Shown here: positions 38,908-50,433 of the stretch, one piece after another
Numbering within the stretch: position 1 is the first letter of the stretch
How the letters are laid out: every line of letters starts with the position of its first letter
NCBI GenBank assembly: GCA_040954595.2
Contig: CM082598.2
Location: forward strand, 3,968,001-4,032,000
DNA length: 64,000 nucleotides
Source of the DNA: Balanoglossus misakiensis
Lineage: Eukaryota > Hemichordata
Reading direction: 5' to 3'
Program-made: the position numbers and the translations under genes
The notes under the pieces: model-generated
The model's database searches: none
The model's input: only the letters and a program-made list of their open reading frames with translations
Told to the model about the DNA's origin: nothing

Positions 38908-39662
38908 CTGTAATAAAAACAAATCGACAGCATTTAAAAGAAATAATGGACAATCGCCATACAATCTACGCTTCGTCACTTAGAACATGCAGTATACAGC
39001 TGGTGCTGTTTTTCGATGTAAAGGCACAAATAATAATTTTGAGCAAACAAATGATGACTACACATATCTACTTCTGGGATAATTGACAACTTCAAAAGAA
39101 GTGATGATGACAGTACGGACATTCAACTCAAGAGAGACAGATGGACAATTTTGCTGACAGACAAACGATGAAGTGTGATGGCTTTTGAATGAACCACAAA
39201 GTGCTTACAAAAGACAAGTCTTTTGGCAATAATATTCTCATTTATGAATTACTGCATCTGGCATGCAGTTTAAAAAGACAATGTGTTAGCTGACATGGGT
39301 TGACACCAATTCAGCTATGATGCACAACTTCACTATGCAAAACCTGTGATATTTTTTGCAAGACTAAATGCTTTTTGTAATATTTTTACCATACAAATTA
39401 TCAGCGGTCATTTTATTACAAAACTGATGTCGCACAGTGCCGAAATCATACTGTATTTCAACTCTTTCATCACCATGGTTTGGTCCAAAACCATTTATTC
39501 TGAAGGCAGATTTGGACCTCTACACAAATCATTGGAGTGGAAGGGTTAAAATGCAAGTGTCACACAATGGAAAAACCTGTTGCCAAACCCTGCCAGTAAA
39601 AAATTGATTGTATACGCTTTGACCAGTTTCAACTGGTTTTAACTGGCTTAGGGAGTACTTAC
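38908..39662. other. Intron between CH exons A and B
   Basis: A 755-bp GT-AG intron containing a family 1 MITE at 39457-39549. Nothing else recognised. Confidence 0.9.
39457..39549. mobile_element. TTAA-type MITE, family 1, in the intron after exon A
   Basis: It begins TTCAACTCTTTCATCACCATG and ends GGAAGGGTTAA, and shares the TGGTTTGGTCCAAA core. It lies 113 bp past the exon A donor, within the 755-bp intron. Confidence 0.75.
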
Positions 39663-39780
39663 TGACAGCCTCGATGACATTTGCTAGAAGGATTCCATCG
39701 GCAATATCGATCTGCAAATCACTGATGAGTCGCTTGTATCCAGCCCTTTCCAAGTAATGGTTGGCCCAGTCTGTGTAGAT
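39663..39780 (-). CDS. NAV2: NAV exon A: first half of the CH domain
   Basis: This 118-nt exon starts at the codon for I in IYTDWANHYL and ends one base into a codon. It contains the hallmark navigator CH start IYTDWANHYL, then a KRLI-DLQ helix and DGILLANVIEAV, which I recognise as almost identical in pattern to vertebrate NAV2/NAV3. The acceptor is a good pyrimidine tract ending TTTCAG (AG at 39782-39781) and the donor is GTAAGT (GT at 39662-39661). Reading further upstream gives no initiator context, so the start codon is in an unseen upstream exon that should end in phase 0. A MITE lies about 114 bp downstream in the next intron and another repeat begins about 100 bp upstream. CH domains of this single type usually contribute to actin or microtubule-linked interactions; the precise ligand cannot be read from sequence. 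Confidence 0.95.
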
Positions 39781-39879
39781 CTGAAAGATAGCAGAAAAAA
39801 ATTGCAAAGGGAATAAATTTGTGTTCATAAAATTGAGAGAGAAAAATAAGTGAGTTTACTTTCGTGAGATATATTGTAC

Positions 39880-40012
39880 TACAGTAAAAGCTGTCTAAAC
39901 TGGACACAAAAGGGACTGAAGACATTGTTTGGTTTATTGAGGTGTTTGGTTTATAGAGGTTCTTTTAACATGTGGTACTATGTGAAAAGGTGTTTGGTAT
40001 AGACAGGTATTT
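39880..40012. mobile_element. Probable MITE related to the TACAGT...CTGTCTA family
   Basis: It begins TACAGTAAAAGCTGTCTAAA and contains repeated GTGTTTGGTTTATAGAGGT-like phrases ending in TATAGACAGGTA. The right end is degraded where the tetranucleotide repeat at 40021 begins. Confidence 0.45.
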
Positions 40013-40020
40013 TTGCTTTG

Positions 40021-40136
40021 AACGAATGAATGAACAAACAAACAAACAAACGAACGAACGAATGAATGATTGAATGAACGAACCAATGAACCAACGAATG
40101 AATGAACGAATGAATGAATGAATGAATGAATGAGCG
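40021..40136. repeat. (GAAT)n/(CAAA)n/(GAAC)n microsatellite
   Basis: An impure tetranucleotide array of GAAT, CAAA and GAAC units adjoining the repeat at 39880. Confidence 0.95.
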
Positions 40137-40507
40137 TAGTTAAGTGGGTAGAAAACCAAGGACACTGAAATCTGATCAACCTAGATTCAGGAAATGAAAG
40201 AACGCTGAAACTGGTTGGATATTTAAGATTTCCTGTATGTGGAAAAACGATAACCTCTGCGCCAAAAGTGTATTAAACAATTAAATTTTCTTGATGTAGA
40301 GCATAATGGTTTGTGGCCAATGTCCTGCTTTGTAGATTCCTCTTTGAATAGACAATTTAGTTTTTGACATTTGCGGAAGGAACTCAAAGATTTATATACA
40401 TTATTTTTCTTTTTTTTCTGACTGATTAACCCACTTTACCAAGAGAGAGGACCGACTTGTACTAGTTTTAAGAACGAATGATATAAAATCACATATCCTG
40501 TCTGACA

Positions 40508-40655
40508 CTGAAACCAAAGTTTTATGCCAGACTCTGATAAGGCATCACAGAACTGGATCAAAACCCCATACAGATAAATGAAACCTGTATAAGTGGCAAA
40601 TCCCTTGCAGGGTGTGAAACTGAAGTTCGATGCCAGAGTGTGATAAGACGTTTAC
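40508..40655. repeat. Pair of ~40-bp direct repeats
   Basis: GAAACCAAAGTTTTATGCCAGACTCTGATAAG-like sequence near 40508-40548 recurs in modified form near 40615-40652 (GAAACTGAAG...ATGCCAGAGTGTGATAAG). Confidence 0.6.
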
Positions 40656-41000
40656 ACGCATTGAACCGATGGAAACCACATTTGATGAATGCTACTTTTT
40701 GATTATCAGAGTGTGGAGGATGTTTACATTAAGACTGTCTGCTCAGAGTCTGGATTTGAATGTACAAGTTACGATCGCGGAACAAACTTCATGGAACAGT
40801 AATTCCTGGGCACAATGGTGCATTGTATACGGAGGAACATGTGCAGTTTCTCCTCAGTTTAATATACAAGTAGTCTAGAATCTGGCTATTCTTGAAGTCA
40901 GAAAAATAGGTTCATGTATAATGCTAAAATACTGGGACCAGCTCAGTTACTGTAAAGTACTTGTTCCTTTATGCATCACTGTCTAATCCCTCCATGATAC

Positions 41001-41072
41001 ACCCCTACCCCACCCCACCCAGCACAGGACCCCCCCCCCCCTCTCCCTCCAGATCTCCAGATCTCAAGATTC
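41001..41072. repeat. C-rich tract
   Basis: CACCCCACCCCACCC followed by a run of 12 C (41030-41041) and a short AGATCTCC duplication. Confidence 0.85.
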
Positions 41073-42272
41073 CTGATATACAACAGGATGGCTACAGAAA
41101 TTCAACACTGACAGGATGCGAAACAAAAGGAAATGACACTAGATGGAGAAACAGTTGCTTGATTGTTGTGATGACCAAGTCACAGATTAATGGAGCCAGT
41201 AGGAAACCTCTACCAATATATATCTATCATACACTCATTATAAATAAAACTCTTCCAAAAATTCCTCTTTGATTCCAAACACAGATTTCCACTCAAGGCA
41301 GAATCAATTAACTACTTGGAGGACACGTTCAGCTGGAGAGGGACTCCCTTGAAGGTCAAAGCTGACCATTAGTATTAAATGCCATAGGTTTAATCTTTGT
41401 CCAGGGATTTGGGGACCATTTTCAGTTACTTTAAACTAACATCCAGATAGGCAGTAAACACTATCGCATAAACACTGTCTCATCTACAAAGTACATGTAG
41501 AAACCATCTGTTCTGAAGGAATCATTGCAATAAATAAAATCTCTAGGTGATAGCAATATTACATCGCTAAAATGGAGATATGACACTAAATAAAATGTGT
41601 TCTCAAATTATTTATTGCATTGTGTATGCAATATTATACAAATGTTTCTAACGTTCAATCATAAGGAATGATAGGACATGAAATGTAGACAGATTTTAAT
41701 GAAAGCATGATTTTGAATTTGTACAATGATAATGAATTTGTGAAATTCAGATAATTCCGATTTAACAAAAAATAATAGGTTTATTGGTGCATTATTGTTG
41801 ACTCATTTCAAAAGAATGATACATACTCACATATAATAATAAAAGAATAAAATTAATCCTGAAATGGATAATCCCATTTCTAACAAATGGGTGCTGACTC
41901 ATCAAAATATTACTATCACTACAATTCAGCTTGGCTTTTAGTATAATCGATCATAATTTGCGAACAAATTTTAATCAATATTTTAAGCTATACACACTGC
42001 AATGTAGACAATGTTACAAGAAATTTGACATCATTCTCATATGTAATTAATGACCATGCTATAAATAATTAAAAATTATATTACATGCAGTCAGACTGCT
42101 ATTAATGATAAAATATGGAATTTGGGGGGAAAGCAGTTGGCAAAGAACATATTCCGGTAAAATATCTGCCTTACATTGCCCTGGATTTCAGGATTGGCAC
42201 AACACAAGATTGATCTGTAATTGGCTTCATGGCACTGACATTTTTGCTTATTTAGCATTTTCAATTTTCAGC

Positions 42273-42635
42273 TGACATTGAATTATGAAGATGGATTTTT
42301 TCATTCGCCATCCACAGTATTATCAGCACAACTGCCAGCTAATAAATGAAGGACTTGGTTGTATTTTTTTGATACAGTAATTACGTAATATTTCTTTTAT
42401 TTCTATAATTCACAATAACTATTCAGTCATTTTTATGAGGTAAAATGGCAGACATTGAATCATGAAAATGAATTTTTTAAATTTACTATTCACAGTTTTA
42501 TTAATACATCTGCCTGTTATTAAATGAAGAACCTTAGCTAATGGTATTTTGTTAAATTCAGTAATTATGTAATATTTGTTTTCTTTCTACCCAAATCAAA
42601 ATAACGACTGGGTCATTTGTCAGGAGAGAAAATGT
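42273..42635. repeat. Diverged ~177-bp tandem duplication
   Basis: The unit starting at 42273 (TGACATTGAATTATGAAGAT) is repeated from about 42450 (AGACATTGAATCATGAAAAT). Shared landmarks in the same order are ATTTTTT, CACAGT, CTGCC, ATTAAATGAAG, CAGTAATT, GTAATATTT and CAGTCATTT/GGTCATTT. The copies are substantially diverged. Confidence 0.8.
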
Positions 42636-42789
42636 CAAACTATCAAAATTCCAATCAGTGAATGACCTTACACTTATTGTATAATTGCAGACATGCAGTT
42701 ATGCCCAGATAAATATATAAATCCTGGCACCCTGTTCACCAGCTGTGGATTCCAGTCTCAAATCTGTATATTCAATGTGCCTGGTATAT

Positions 42790-42800
42790 ATGCAAATTAG
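42790..42800 (+). promoter_or_regulatory. POU octamer plus homeodomain-like site
   Basis: ATGCAAATTAG combines a perfect octamer (ATGCAAAT) with an overlapping AATTAG. Motif-only evidence. Confidence 0.3.
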
Positions 42801-44147
42801 CCCTGTGCATCTACCCAGGCTGTGTGACTGTTATTGGCAACATTCCACCGAGCCCCAACCTCGTCAACCCCAAAGCCCTCTTTGTGATGTGATATTCCGG
42901 TTAATTTATAAGGTATAGTGGATGATACCATTCCAATATGGGGATGGCATGTTCACCACTGGGGCTGATATGGTTCTTTCCCAAGGACAAGTGACTATCA
43001 CAGAGAAATATTTCATCGTCTGCTAGCTGTTACTATTTGCGATATTCCGCACACAACTGCCAAACTGTCACTTATTTGTGAAATACGACACATATCAAAA
43101 ATCAACATACACATTAAAATTTACGCCAACAAATTCTGGAATCCTCATCAATATAACAATTGACATTTTTTTCTGGATTTCAATTTCTACATTTACATTA
43201 ACCCTGAGATAGTTTGCAATACTATCAATTTCAAATTTTTAAATCAATACCCTGAACTTTTGACCCAGAAATTTTTCCACCTTTTTTCTAAGTTTAGTTC
43301 CTAGCATATTGGCTTTTTTTATAAATAACCTTGAATTTACTAAATATATTAACATGGAAGACCTCTATTGTGTCACTCAAGATGACAATGTCATACAAGG
43401 AAACGCTAAATTGAAAAAATAAACATTGACAATACTCAATTATTTAGCTTTGTTCATTGTATTATTCATTGTTGTTGTGAATTGATACACTGTATGATCC
43501 TGTCGTGGCAAATTAATTCACTCCGTAACATTATTTGGATCTGCGTTTGTGTCATTATACAGTGAACAGATCATGAGAAGTCCAACTCAACCGGGATCCA
43601 TCATATGAACATTTCAATGCCACGTCCGATTTCTATCATAACATGACTGCTATCAAATCATAATAAAAAAATATCAACAAATTGACCCAAATCCATGATT
43701 TTTCTGTCGTAACGACAACCACAGATATACTCACTTTTGAACTCAACAGTTGTCACAGGACGGACTGGGGCCGTTTTCCTACAAAGCGCAAAATAACTGC
43801 CAATCCACAGATGAAAGCTACCGCAGCACTCAATTACACTTCAACCTGTGTATATCGGGCAATATTGCTTCGAACCTGCTGCTCAGTGCCGTCAGTTGAG
43901 TGTCCTGACCCCTTAGCTCACTCCATATTATCCTCTCTATTTATATCTCACTAAAACGCTTCGGAATGTTCCGATCGGTGACTTACTAAGTGAAAGTTCG
44001 TTATCTATTTCAAATTGTTAAAATAAATTATTTCATATTATGAAGACAATTCTTCATGAAAGCTCTATTAGTATTTCTTATATCATTCAATATTTTTAAT
44101 ACAAAAATAATATATAAAGGGTAGATTTTTTTGAGCATTACATGTTG

Positions 44148-44181
<34 letters not shown>
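44148..44181. repeat. (TATG)n microsatellite
   Basis: About eight TATG units. Confidence 0.95.
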
Positions 44182-45164
44182 CATCTCGAGATCAGGTATA
44201 TCTATATCACCCATATAGTACACTCAAATGTTGAGACAAATCATTGTCAGAAAACAAGCACATCACAAGAAAGATTCTGATAAGGGGACCTCTTTCAATT
44301 TAACAGGGAAGACCCACAGAAGTAATTCATTTCCCCTCATTACATATTCATGAGAAAGCCGCAAAGCGTGGGAGTCTGATTCATACATTTCTCAGTAATT
44401 ACAAGATAGTGAGAACTAGTTATTCAGAAAAACATGTGAATCATTTAGGGAGCCTTGGGGTGGTAACGTAATACTTGTAGCTGCACACAGAAAAAATCAT
44501 GAAAAGCCAAACTCTGTGGTAACCTTTTAATATTTTAAACTGAGTAAACCTTCAAATTGACTGCCTATATGGAATTTTTTTATATAAAATAAATGGTGAT
44601 AATACCAATTTCAGTGATTGAAACATTCCAAATATTACTGTCATCCAATTACATACAAGTTACCCATTTACCACCATACTGTGGCCCAGTCCAACTGTTT
44701 TTAATGCTGTGGGTAAATCCATTTTCAGAGATATGGGGGGGTTACAGGATCAAGATGGAATTTACCTCTGTAACAATGTCAAGAAAACCTGATTCCATAT
44801 TTACAGGTCAATATTTCACTGACATGGAAATCACATCACGAAAGGTGAAAAGATTAACGAATTTCATTTGAGTTATAGGAAGCAATTTTCTATATTATGC
44901 AGATTCAAATAGACTGTAATATGAGACCAAATACATTATTAATATCATGGGGCACTTGCCAAAGGTGAAATATGTAAATGTCAAACTGTCAAATGCCATT
45001 CAGATCTTAAGGAAAATATAAAATGCCAAAAAGCAACTGAAATAATTTTTTCCAGATAATTTAAAAGGGGCAAAAAGTTAATTTAATTTTTAATACCAAT
45101 TATCTCAGGTGTGTGGACTTTTTTAGAAAATGATTTTTTTACATAGCCAAAGTCATCAATAAAT

Positions 45165-45285
45165 AAACCAGGAAAATTAATGAATGACAATTTCCAGACT
45201 TAATTATCTGTTGTGAGTGATGATTTAATTAATGTATTAATGACAGGATAATTATACCATTTATTATTACCTCATATTTTATAAC
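45165..45285. promoter_or_regulatory. Homeodomain-motif-dense block
   Basis: In about 110 bp there are many TAAT/ATTA cores, including TTAATTA, a PBX/HOX-like TGATTTAAT and a MEIS/TGIF-like TGACAG. The density is high even for AT-rich DNA, but the AT bias inflates it. Enhancer function is inference. Confidence 0.25.
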
Positions 45286-48200
45286 ATACATGTAGGTGGT
45301 ATTAAAACAACCGTCAAAAAATACAGAACGTGTACTTTCTCATTTGGGGTCATGCCGGGTCATGTGCCAGCAGGTTATGTAGGGTTACACAGGTCACTTT
45401 TGGGGCCTGCCTGTAGGAAAGACCGAGTCCTATAATGATAGGAATTTACGTATTCATATCACTCAGATCAGTTTCTTTCATGTGTACATCCTGTTAGTCC
45501 ACAATCCTTGTGCTGACATAAAATCTTGTATCCAGCCCAAGAAAACATTCAGCTCAAACGCTACCAGTTCATATACACGCATGTACTGATCAAGTCAAGA
45601 ATGTCCACGTACATATATTCTCGCATCCATATTACGCTAATATTAGTACAGCCAAAAAAGCACTTCTAAATTACAAAACATATATTTGTGGACATGTACA
45701 AGTTCAACAGATTAGTGATCATGATAAAGAACTCTAGGATTACATCTAGGCCAAGGTCTATGTCGACCTCTTTTAGTGTCGGTAAAGAACATGCAAGGGG
45801 GCGCTGTTTACGTTTACTATCGATACATTTCAGGACACCACACTTCTTGTAGCACGTATGTCACGTTCCCTGCACTGCCTTCATTTCATGTGAATGTTTA
45901 TGCTTGGTGAATGAGTGGAAACTTTGACATTTCCTATCGCGTGCATGTCAAAACCCCTACGGGATTGCGAAGTGCAGCGCCCTCCAGTGATAGAAAAGCT
46001 CTAACTTCAACGAAAAGACCTTAGTATACACTGTACTATATTTGACGTGTGTATAATTACATTAATTGGCCCATTAGCCAATCAGAGTGAAGGGAGTCGA
46101 CATTCAGTTAAATTGCCACTTCATAGAAAATGCAATACCAAGTTAATTAAGGATTAATTCACTTGCTATTCTTATCGATTCTTTGAAAATATTCACACAG
46201 AAATTCTTCCATTAATACCCTAAGGGGAGGGACTTATTTCCCTTTTCTTGCTGACAACATTAACTGTTTATATACCTGTCATTATATTTTGTCAGTTGAA
46301 GACAAAACTGATATTTTGGCAAATATGAGTTATTGCTCAGTAATACTAAATTTCTACAACTAAATCAACATCAGATTTAGGCAACAACTACTGAATGAGA
46401 ATCATAAGGCACTGAACAAAAAACATATCTTACAGTTTTTCATCTTATCCATATTGTTAAGAAACTCAACAACAAAAATATGAGATGCATTAATTCAGTC
46501 TGATTAAATCATAACCTGGTTTAAAACTACATATGCCCAAAACTTAATGACAATTTTTCAAAAGAGCCCATCTTGGTAAATTTACAACAATCATTGTCTC
46601 TCTACAAATATCAGCAATTTGTACCAAAATTCCTGCAGGAGGAATTTGCCAAATGACGAAATGATGAAATATTTCCCCATGCTTCATCAAAACTGTTTGC
46701 ACAATATGGAAAAATGTTGAAAATTTCGATATATAGTTCAAGTGCAAAATGCCAAAAATTCACACCAACAGTTAACGCGAGAGAAATTTGATAAATGTTG
46801 AAATTACTATCACTACATTACCTCAGCTTTAGTGGCTCTGTGAGGACACATCCCAAAGCACAACATGGCACTAGCAGCTCACAAGGGCCAATAAAACTAG
46901 CGCACGCACGAAATTGTCACACGCCGATCAAAACTGACATAACCCCTTTCAGTGATTGTGTGCGGTCACATGAAAAAGAAACGTTACTATTAATCACATA
47001 ATGAACAAACTCGCACACACAATGTACTCAGAACAAATAAACGCGGCGTGCCTGTATAATATATCAAAACTGACACTGCTTCCAACATATCAAATCTATT
47101 CCACGAAATAACAATTTTTTCCTTCATTTTAGACTGCATCCTGTACAGCTTGACGAAAAAATCTCGCCTTGATTGAAAACCCTTAAAAAGTAGGTCCCGG
47201 AACAAAGGAAATTTCATTTTTCCAATAAACGCCATGAAAGCCACAATCACAACTGCATACGCCCGGCTATTTCCCACAGTCCCCGATAACAATCTCCCCA
47301 TTCAGCTTTATCAAACCACGATTTCATTCGATCACTGGTATTTTCCTATATGCCCTCTGCATCTTTCATCGCCATGGCAACCAGCGTACTCTAAAATTAA
47401 TGACGTTATTGTCAATCACGGACACACCTGGTGAATTCTGAACAGAGGGGGAACTCAAGCACACAAATGGAGCAATCGGCAAAACGCCATTAAACCTTAC
47501 TACGAATTATCACCAGTGAGTAACTATTCCATCGGCTTGTCAGTTACTATTCACACTTTTTCTCCAAGAATGAGGAAGTTATTTAAAGCTTTCCTCCCAT
47601 TTCAGAGAATTATTCACCAGAGGTTATTTAAAGCTTTTCCTTCCATTCACCTGAACTGTCACAAAAAGGATGCACTTTGAGGTCCTGTGTTTCCCACACA
47701 CGCAAAGCTGTACTGAGTATTAATTTTATTCTGAATCTTAACAGGTGCTTAAATTTCACAAAGGAGGAGGTGGAGATGCTATATTTTCACAGCACCTTCA
47801 GCTGTGCCATGTATCCATCACGTCAAATATTAATTGCAAACACATTTTCACCGACAAGCTCGTCTGAAATTTTGGCTGCAAAAACAGGCAACTGGATTTT
47901 TACCACAAGAATTGTGTGATTTTGTTAATTTATAATGTGGTCAAATTTGTGCACTTCCGTGGTTGCCAGGGCAACATCAACCAATACTTTCGGGTCACCA
48001 TCTTGTATAATGAGTTAACATATATCAAGCCTGACATTTACAACTCTCTCTCTCCCTATATCGAGAAAGATATAATCTTCATTTCGACTTGGTGCAAAAT
48101 GTCAAAGTACTTATATATCTGCGACAGAAATACTAGATTACTTTGACATTTCAAACTGTTTTCTTGATTTTCAAAGCTGATTCAAAATGATTGTTAGTGA

Positions 48201-48386
48201 GATTGTCTGCAAAACTTTCAAATGTGAAATTCATAGACATAAAACTATGTTTTTTATCGTCGATATGGATGAAACCCAACTCTCAAATTATGTCCTGCTT
48301 ACAAGCTAGGTGAGAGGATTGATTCGATGACTGACATTTCAGTGTTATGTCTACAGTACAAGCAGGGTGACATTGACAACAGAAAT

Positions 48387-48580
48387 TTAAAGGTATACGG
48401 TCACCTATGGAAAATTAGCTACAGTTGCCATGGCAAATTGAGATCTAGCCAATCACAGAATTTTAGTGGGTGGCACATGCGAAAATAAGAGCGCTACCAT
48501 AATGTTCTTTAGAACACTCAAATACGCCATTTCAGCCATATATGGTCGTATGTAAATTGGAGGTGACTGTATACCTTTAA
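48387..48580. mobile_element. TTAA-type MITE, family 5
   Basis: A 194-bp element with 20-bp inverted ends TTAAAGGTATACGGTCACCT and AGGTGACTGTATACCTTTAA differing at one base, TTAA at both termini. Confidence 0.85.
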
Positions 48581-48940
48581 CCAATAGTCATTTCTTGCAC
48601 ATTCCCATGGAGAGAGAGAGAAAGACCTCTCGCAGGTGGCACACACTTCAACACTCTATTCCAATACATCAATTAAACCCACTTTCCACACCATCAAACC
48701 CATCTCACATCACTTCTTTCTGCATTCACACACCCCTGCAGGTGTTTTGGTCAATTTTTATTGAGGTCGATAATTACATTTACTACTCAGTAAGAGCCTA
48801 CGGTTTATATCAAACTAAATTTCACCACAACTTCTTTTCACACCAAAACCTCCTGAGGATGAAACGACCTTCAAGATATCCTCATTGCACCACTACTGAT
48901 AGAAACAGTTAAGGGATTTTCATGCCACCATTTGTTACCA

Positions 48941-49219
48941 TTAAAGCGCGTAGCTTGTCTCACATGCATGTTCCAGCTGTAGCCGCTGGTTACAGACGTT
49001 TAGTGAACAGTCAATCCCATAAGGCAGTGCTCTGTCATTTTTAACAGAGAAGATGGCGGCAACCATATTCTGTGTCGGAGATCGTGAAAAGACACTAGCT
49101 TGGGTGAACGAGGGACAAATCCAGAATATCTTACACGGCTGTCCACTATTTGAATGCATCGAATGGAAAATTTGCTGGGAAGTTATGTGCATGCGCGTGA
49201 GACAAGCTACTCGCTTTAA
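48941..49219. mobile_element. TTAA-type MITE, family 6
   Basis: A 279-bp element whose ends TTAAAGCGCGTAGCTTGTCT and GAGACAAGCTACTCGCTTTAA are inverted repeats of about 25-30 bp with few mismatches, with TTAA at both termini. A 61-codon ORF starting at ATGGCGGC (49053) lies wholly inside it and is best treated as incidental. Confidence 0.85.
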
Positions 49220-50225
49220 ATACAAAACACAGAAATAAACCATCAGTTGTAAAATCTATTTTTGTTCGTTTGGGGGAGTAGAGATTTACGCACACATGGG
49301 TACAAATCCCCAGATACATCAGATATTGAGTCTGAAAGCTAGCTGTCATATATCAGTAGTATATTTCTGCAACAATTGTCATTATATCCCAGGGCAAGTT
49401 ATCTTATGAGTTGATGAGTGACATGTTCCTATTAGGGTCCATCTCAACGCTGTCATTTTTTGGCATGATCTCAAATTGATGCAGTGCATATTTTGATACT
49501 CTTGTGATATTATAAATACCAGAAATTTTTGGAAGATTTTCCTTTATTAATTTTCACCAAAATGTGAAAAGACAAAATCATGCCACTGATTGCTTCTTCT
49601 TCTTCATCATCATAGCAATGGTCACCATGGAAACTCAGAAAAATGATGGATGTGAGAGCCATCATGAAAAACACATAAATCGTCACAACTTGGGAGAGAA
49701 TTCACTTTACTGGTTAAATATTTGCAGAGTAAAGCACTAGCCCACTCTATTGAATAAGATGATTCAATCTACCAATATGCCGGTGGATTAATAATTTATT
49801 TGCTGTGCAATAATTTCATTAATGACCTGATCAATGCACTTGAACACGACAGCTGCCATTTCATCACCGTGGCCTGCGTGTGTGGCTGACGTTTTCAGAG
49901 TTCAACTAAAAGGTATACACAATTACAAGCATGACTCAGAGCTTGACCTCGGGACGGTGATATAAATGAACGCTATTCTTTAGTCACAGTTGCGTTTTTC
50001 TCTGAGGGTTACGCGTCAAGGCTGTTAAATTTTTACTACAAACATAATGACAGTGGCTACTACCAGTCAGGATAATTTCTACAACAGTGGGGGACATATA
50101 CATTCAATGCCAGGTTAACATTTTATTCTCATGAGCCATATGTACTCCACTATGCTTCACAAGGCCTGTAGCTAACAACGATGACCAATATTTGATACAG
50201 TCATGCCTAATAGATTAAAATCATA

Positions 50226-50433
50226 TACTGTAAAACACTTTATTTTCGCGAGTTGAAATTATCGCGATATCGAGAGAGGCCACTGTTTCGCGAGGATTAA
50301 TTTTCACGTTCTCTTATTTCATCAATGCATGGTTATCTTTAAAAAAATTACATGACTTTTTATTTTCACGCTATTTTCGCTCTCGCGTATTTCGCGAAAA
50401 TTTAATGCTCGCGAAAATAAAGTGTTTTACGTA
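50226..50433. mobile_element. MITE with TTTTCGCG-rich inverted ends
   Basis: A 208-bp element with ends TACTGTAAAACACTTTATTT (then TCGCGAG) and the matching complement ending GTGTTTTACGTA; 26 of 27 terminal bases pair. Several internal TTCGCGA motifs. Confidence 0.85.

Larger units (their letters stand above)
10769..39780 (-). other. NAV2: Neuron navigator gene, N-terminal portion (six supported exons)
   Basis: This is the span of the six exons that can be joined on the minus strand (39663-39780, 38855-38907, 16431-16503, 15705-15797, 14882-15133, 10769-12881). Exon phases chain as 0/1, 1/0, 0/1, 1/1, 1/1, 1/2 with no stop across about 900 codons. The order is CH domain (assembled residues about 1-105), a basic Ser/Thr-rich linker, then the GYxSDGD/GYMSEGG block (about 841-868). 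Known navigators with this architecture track microtubule plus ends and act in neurite outgrowth, cell migration and axon guidance; they end in coiled coils and an AAA+ ATPase, which are not in the window. Presence of a CH domain resembles NAV2/NAV3 rather than NAV1, but an invertebrate gene is probably a co-orthologue of all three. Both ends of the gene are missing here. Confidence 0.95.

Noticed and set aside
46990-47301. 103-codon minus-strand ORF with hydrophobic start
   Set aside because: Superficially membrane-protein-like, but no family recognised, no splice or start context, and length is within chance expectation.
49053-49238. 61-codon plus-strand ORF with ATGGCGGC start
   Set aside because: Almost wholly inside the TTAA-ended MITE at 48941-49219, crossing its right end, with no similarity recognised.
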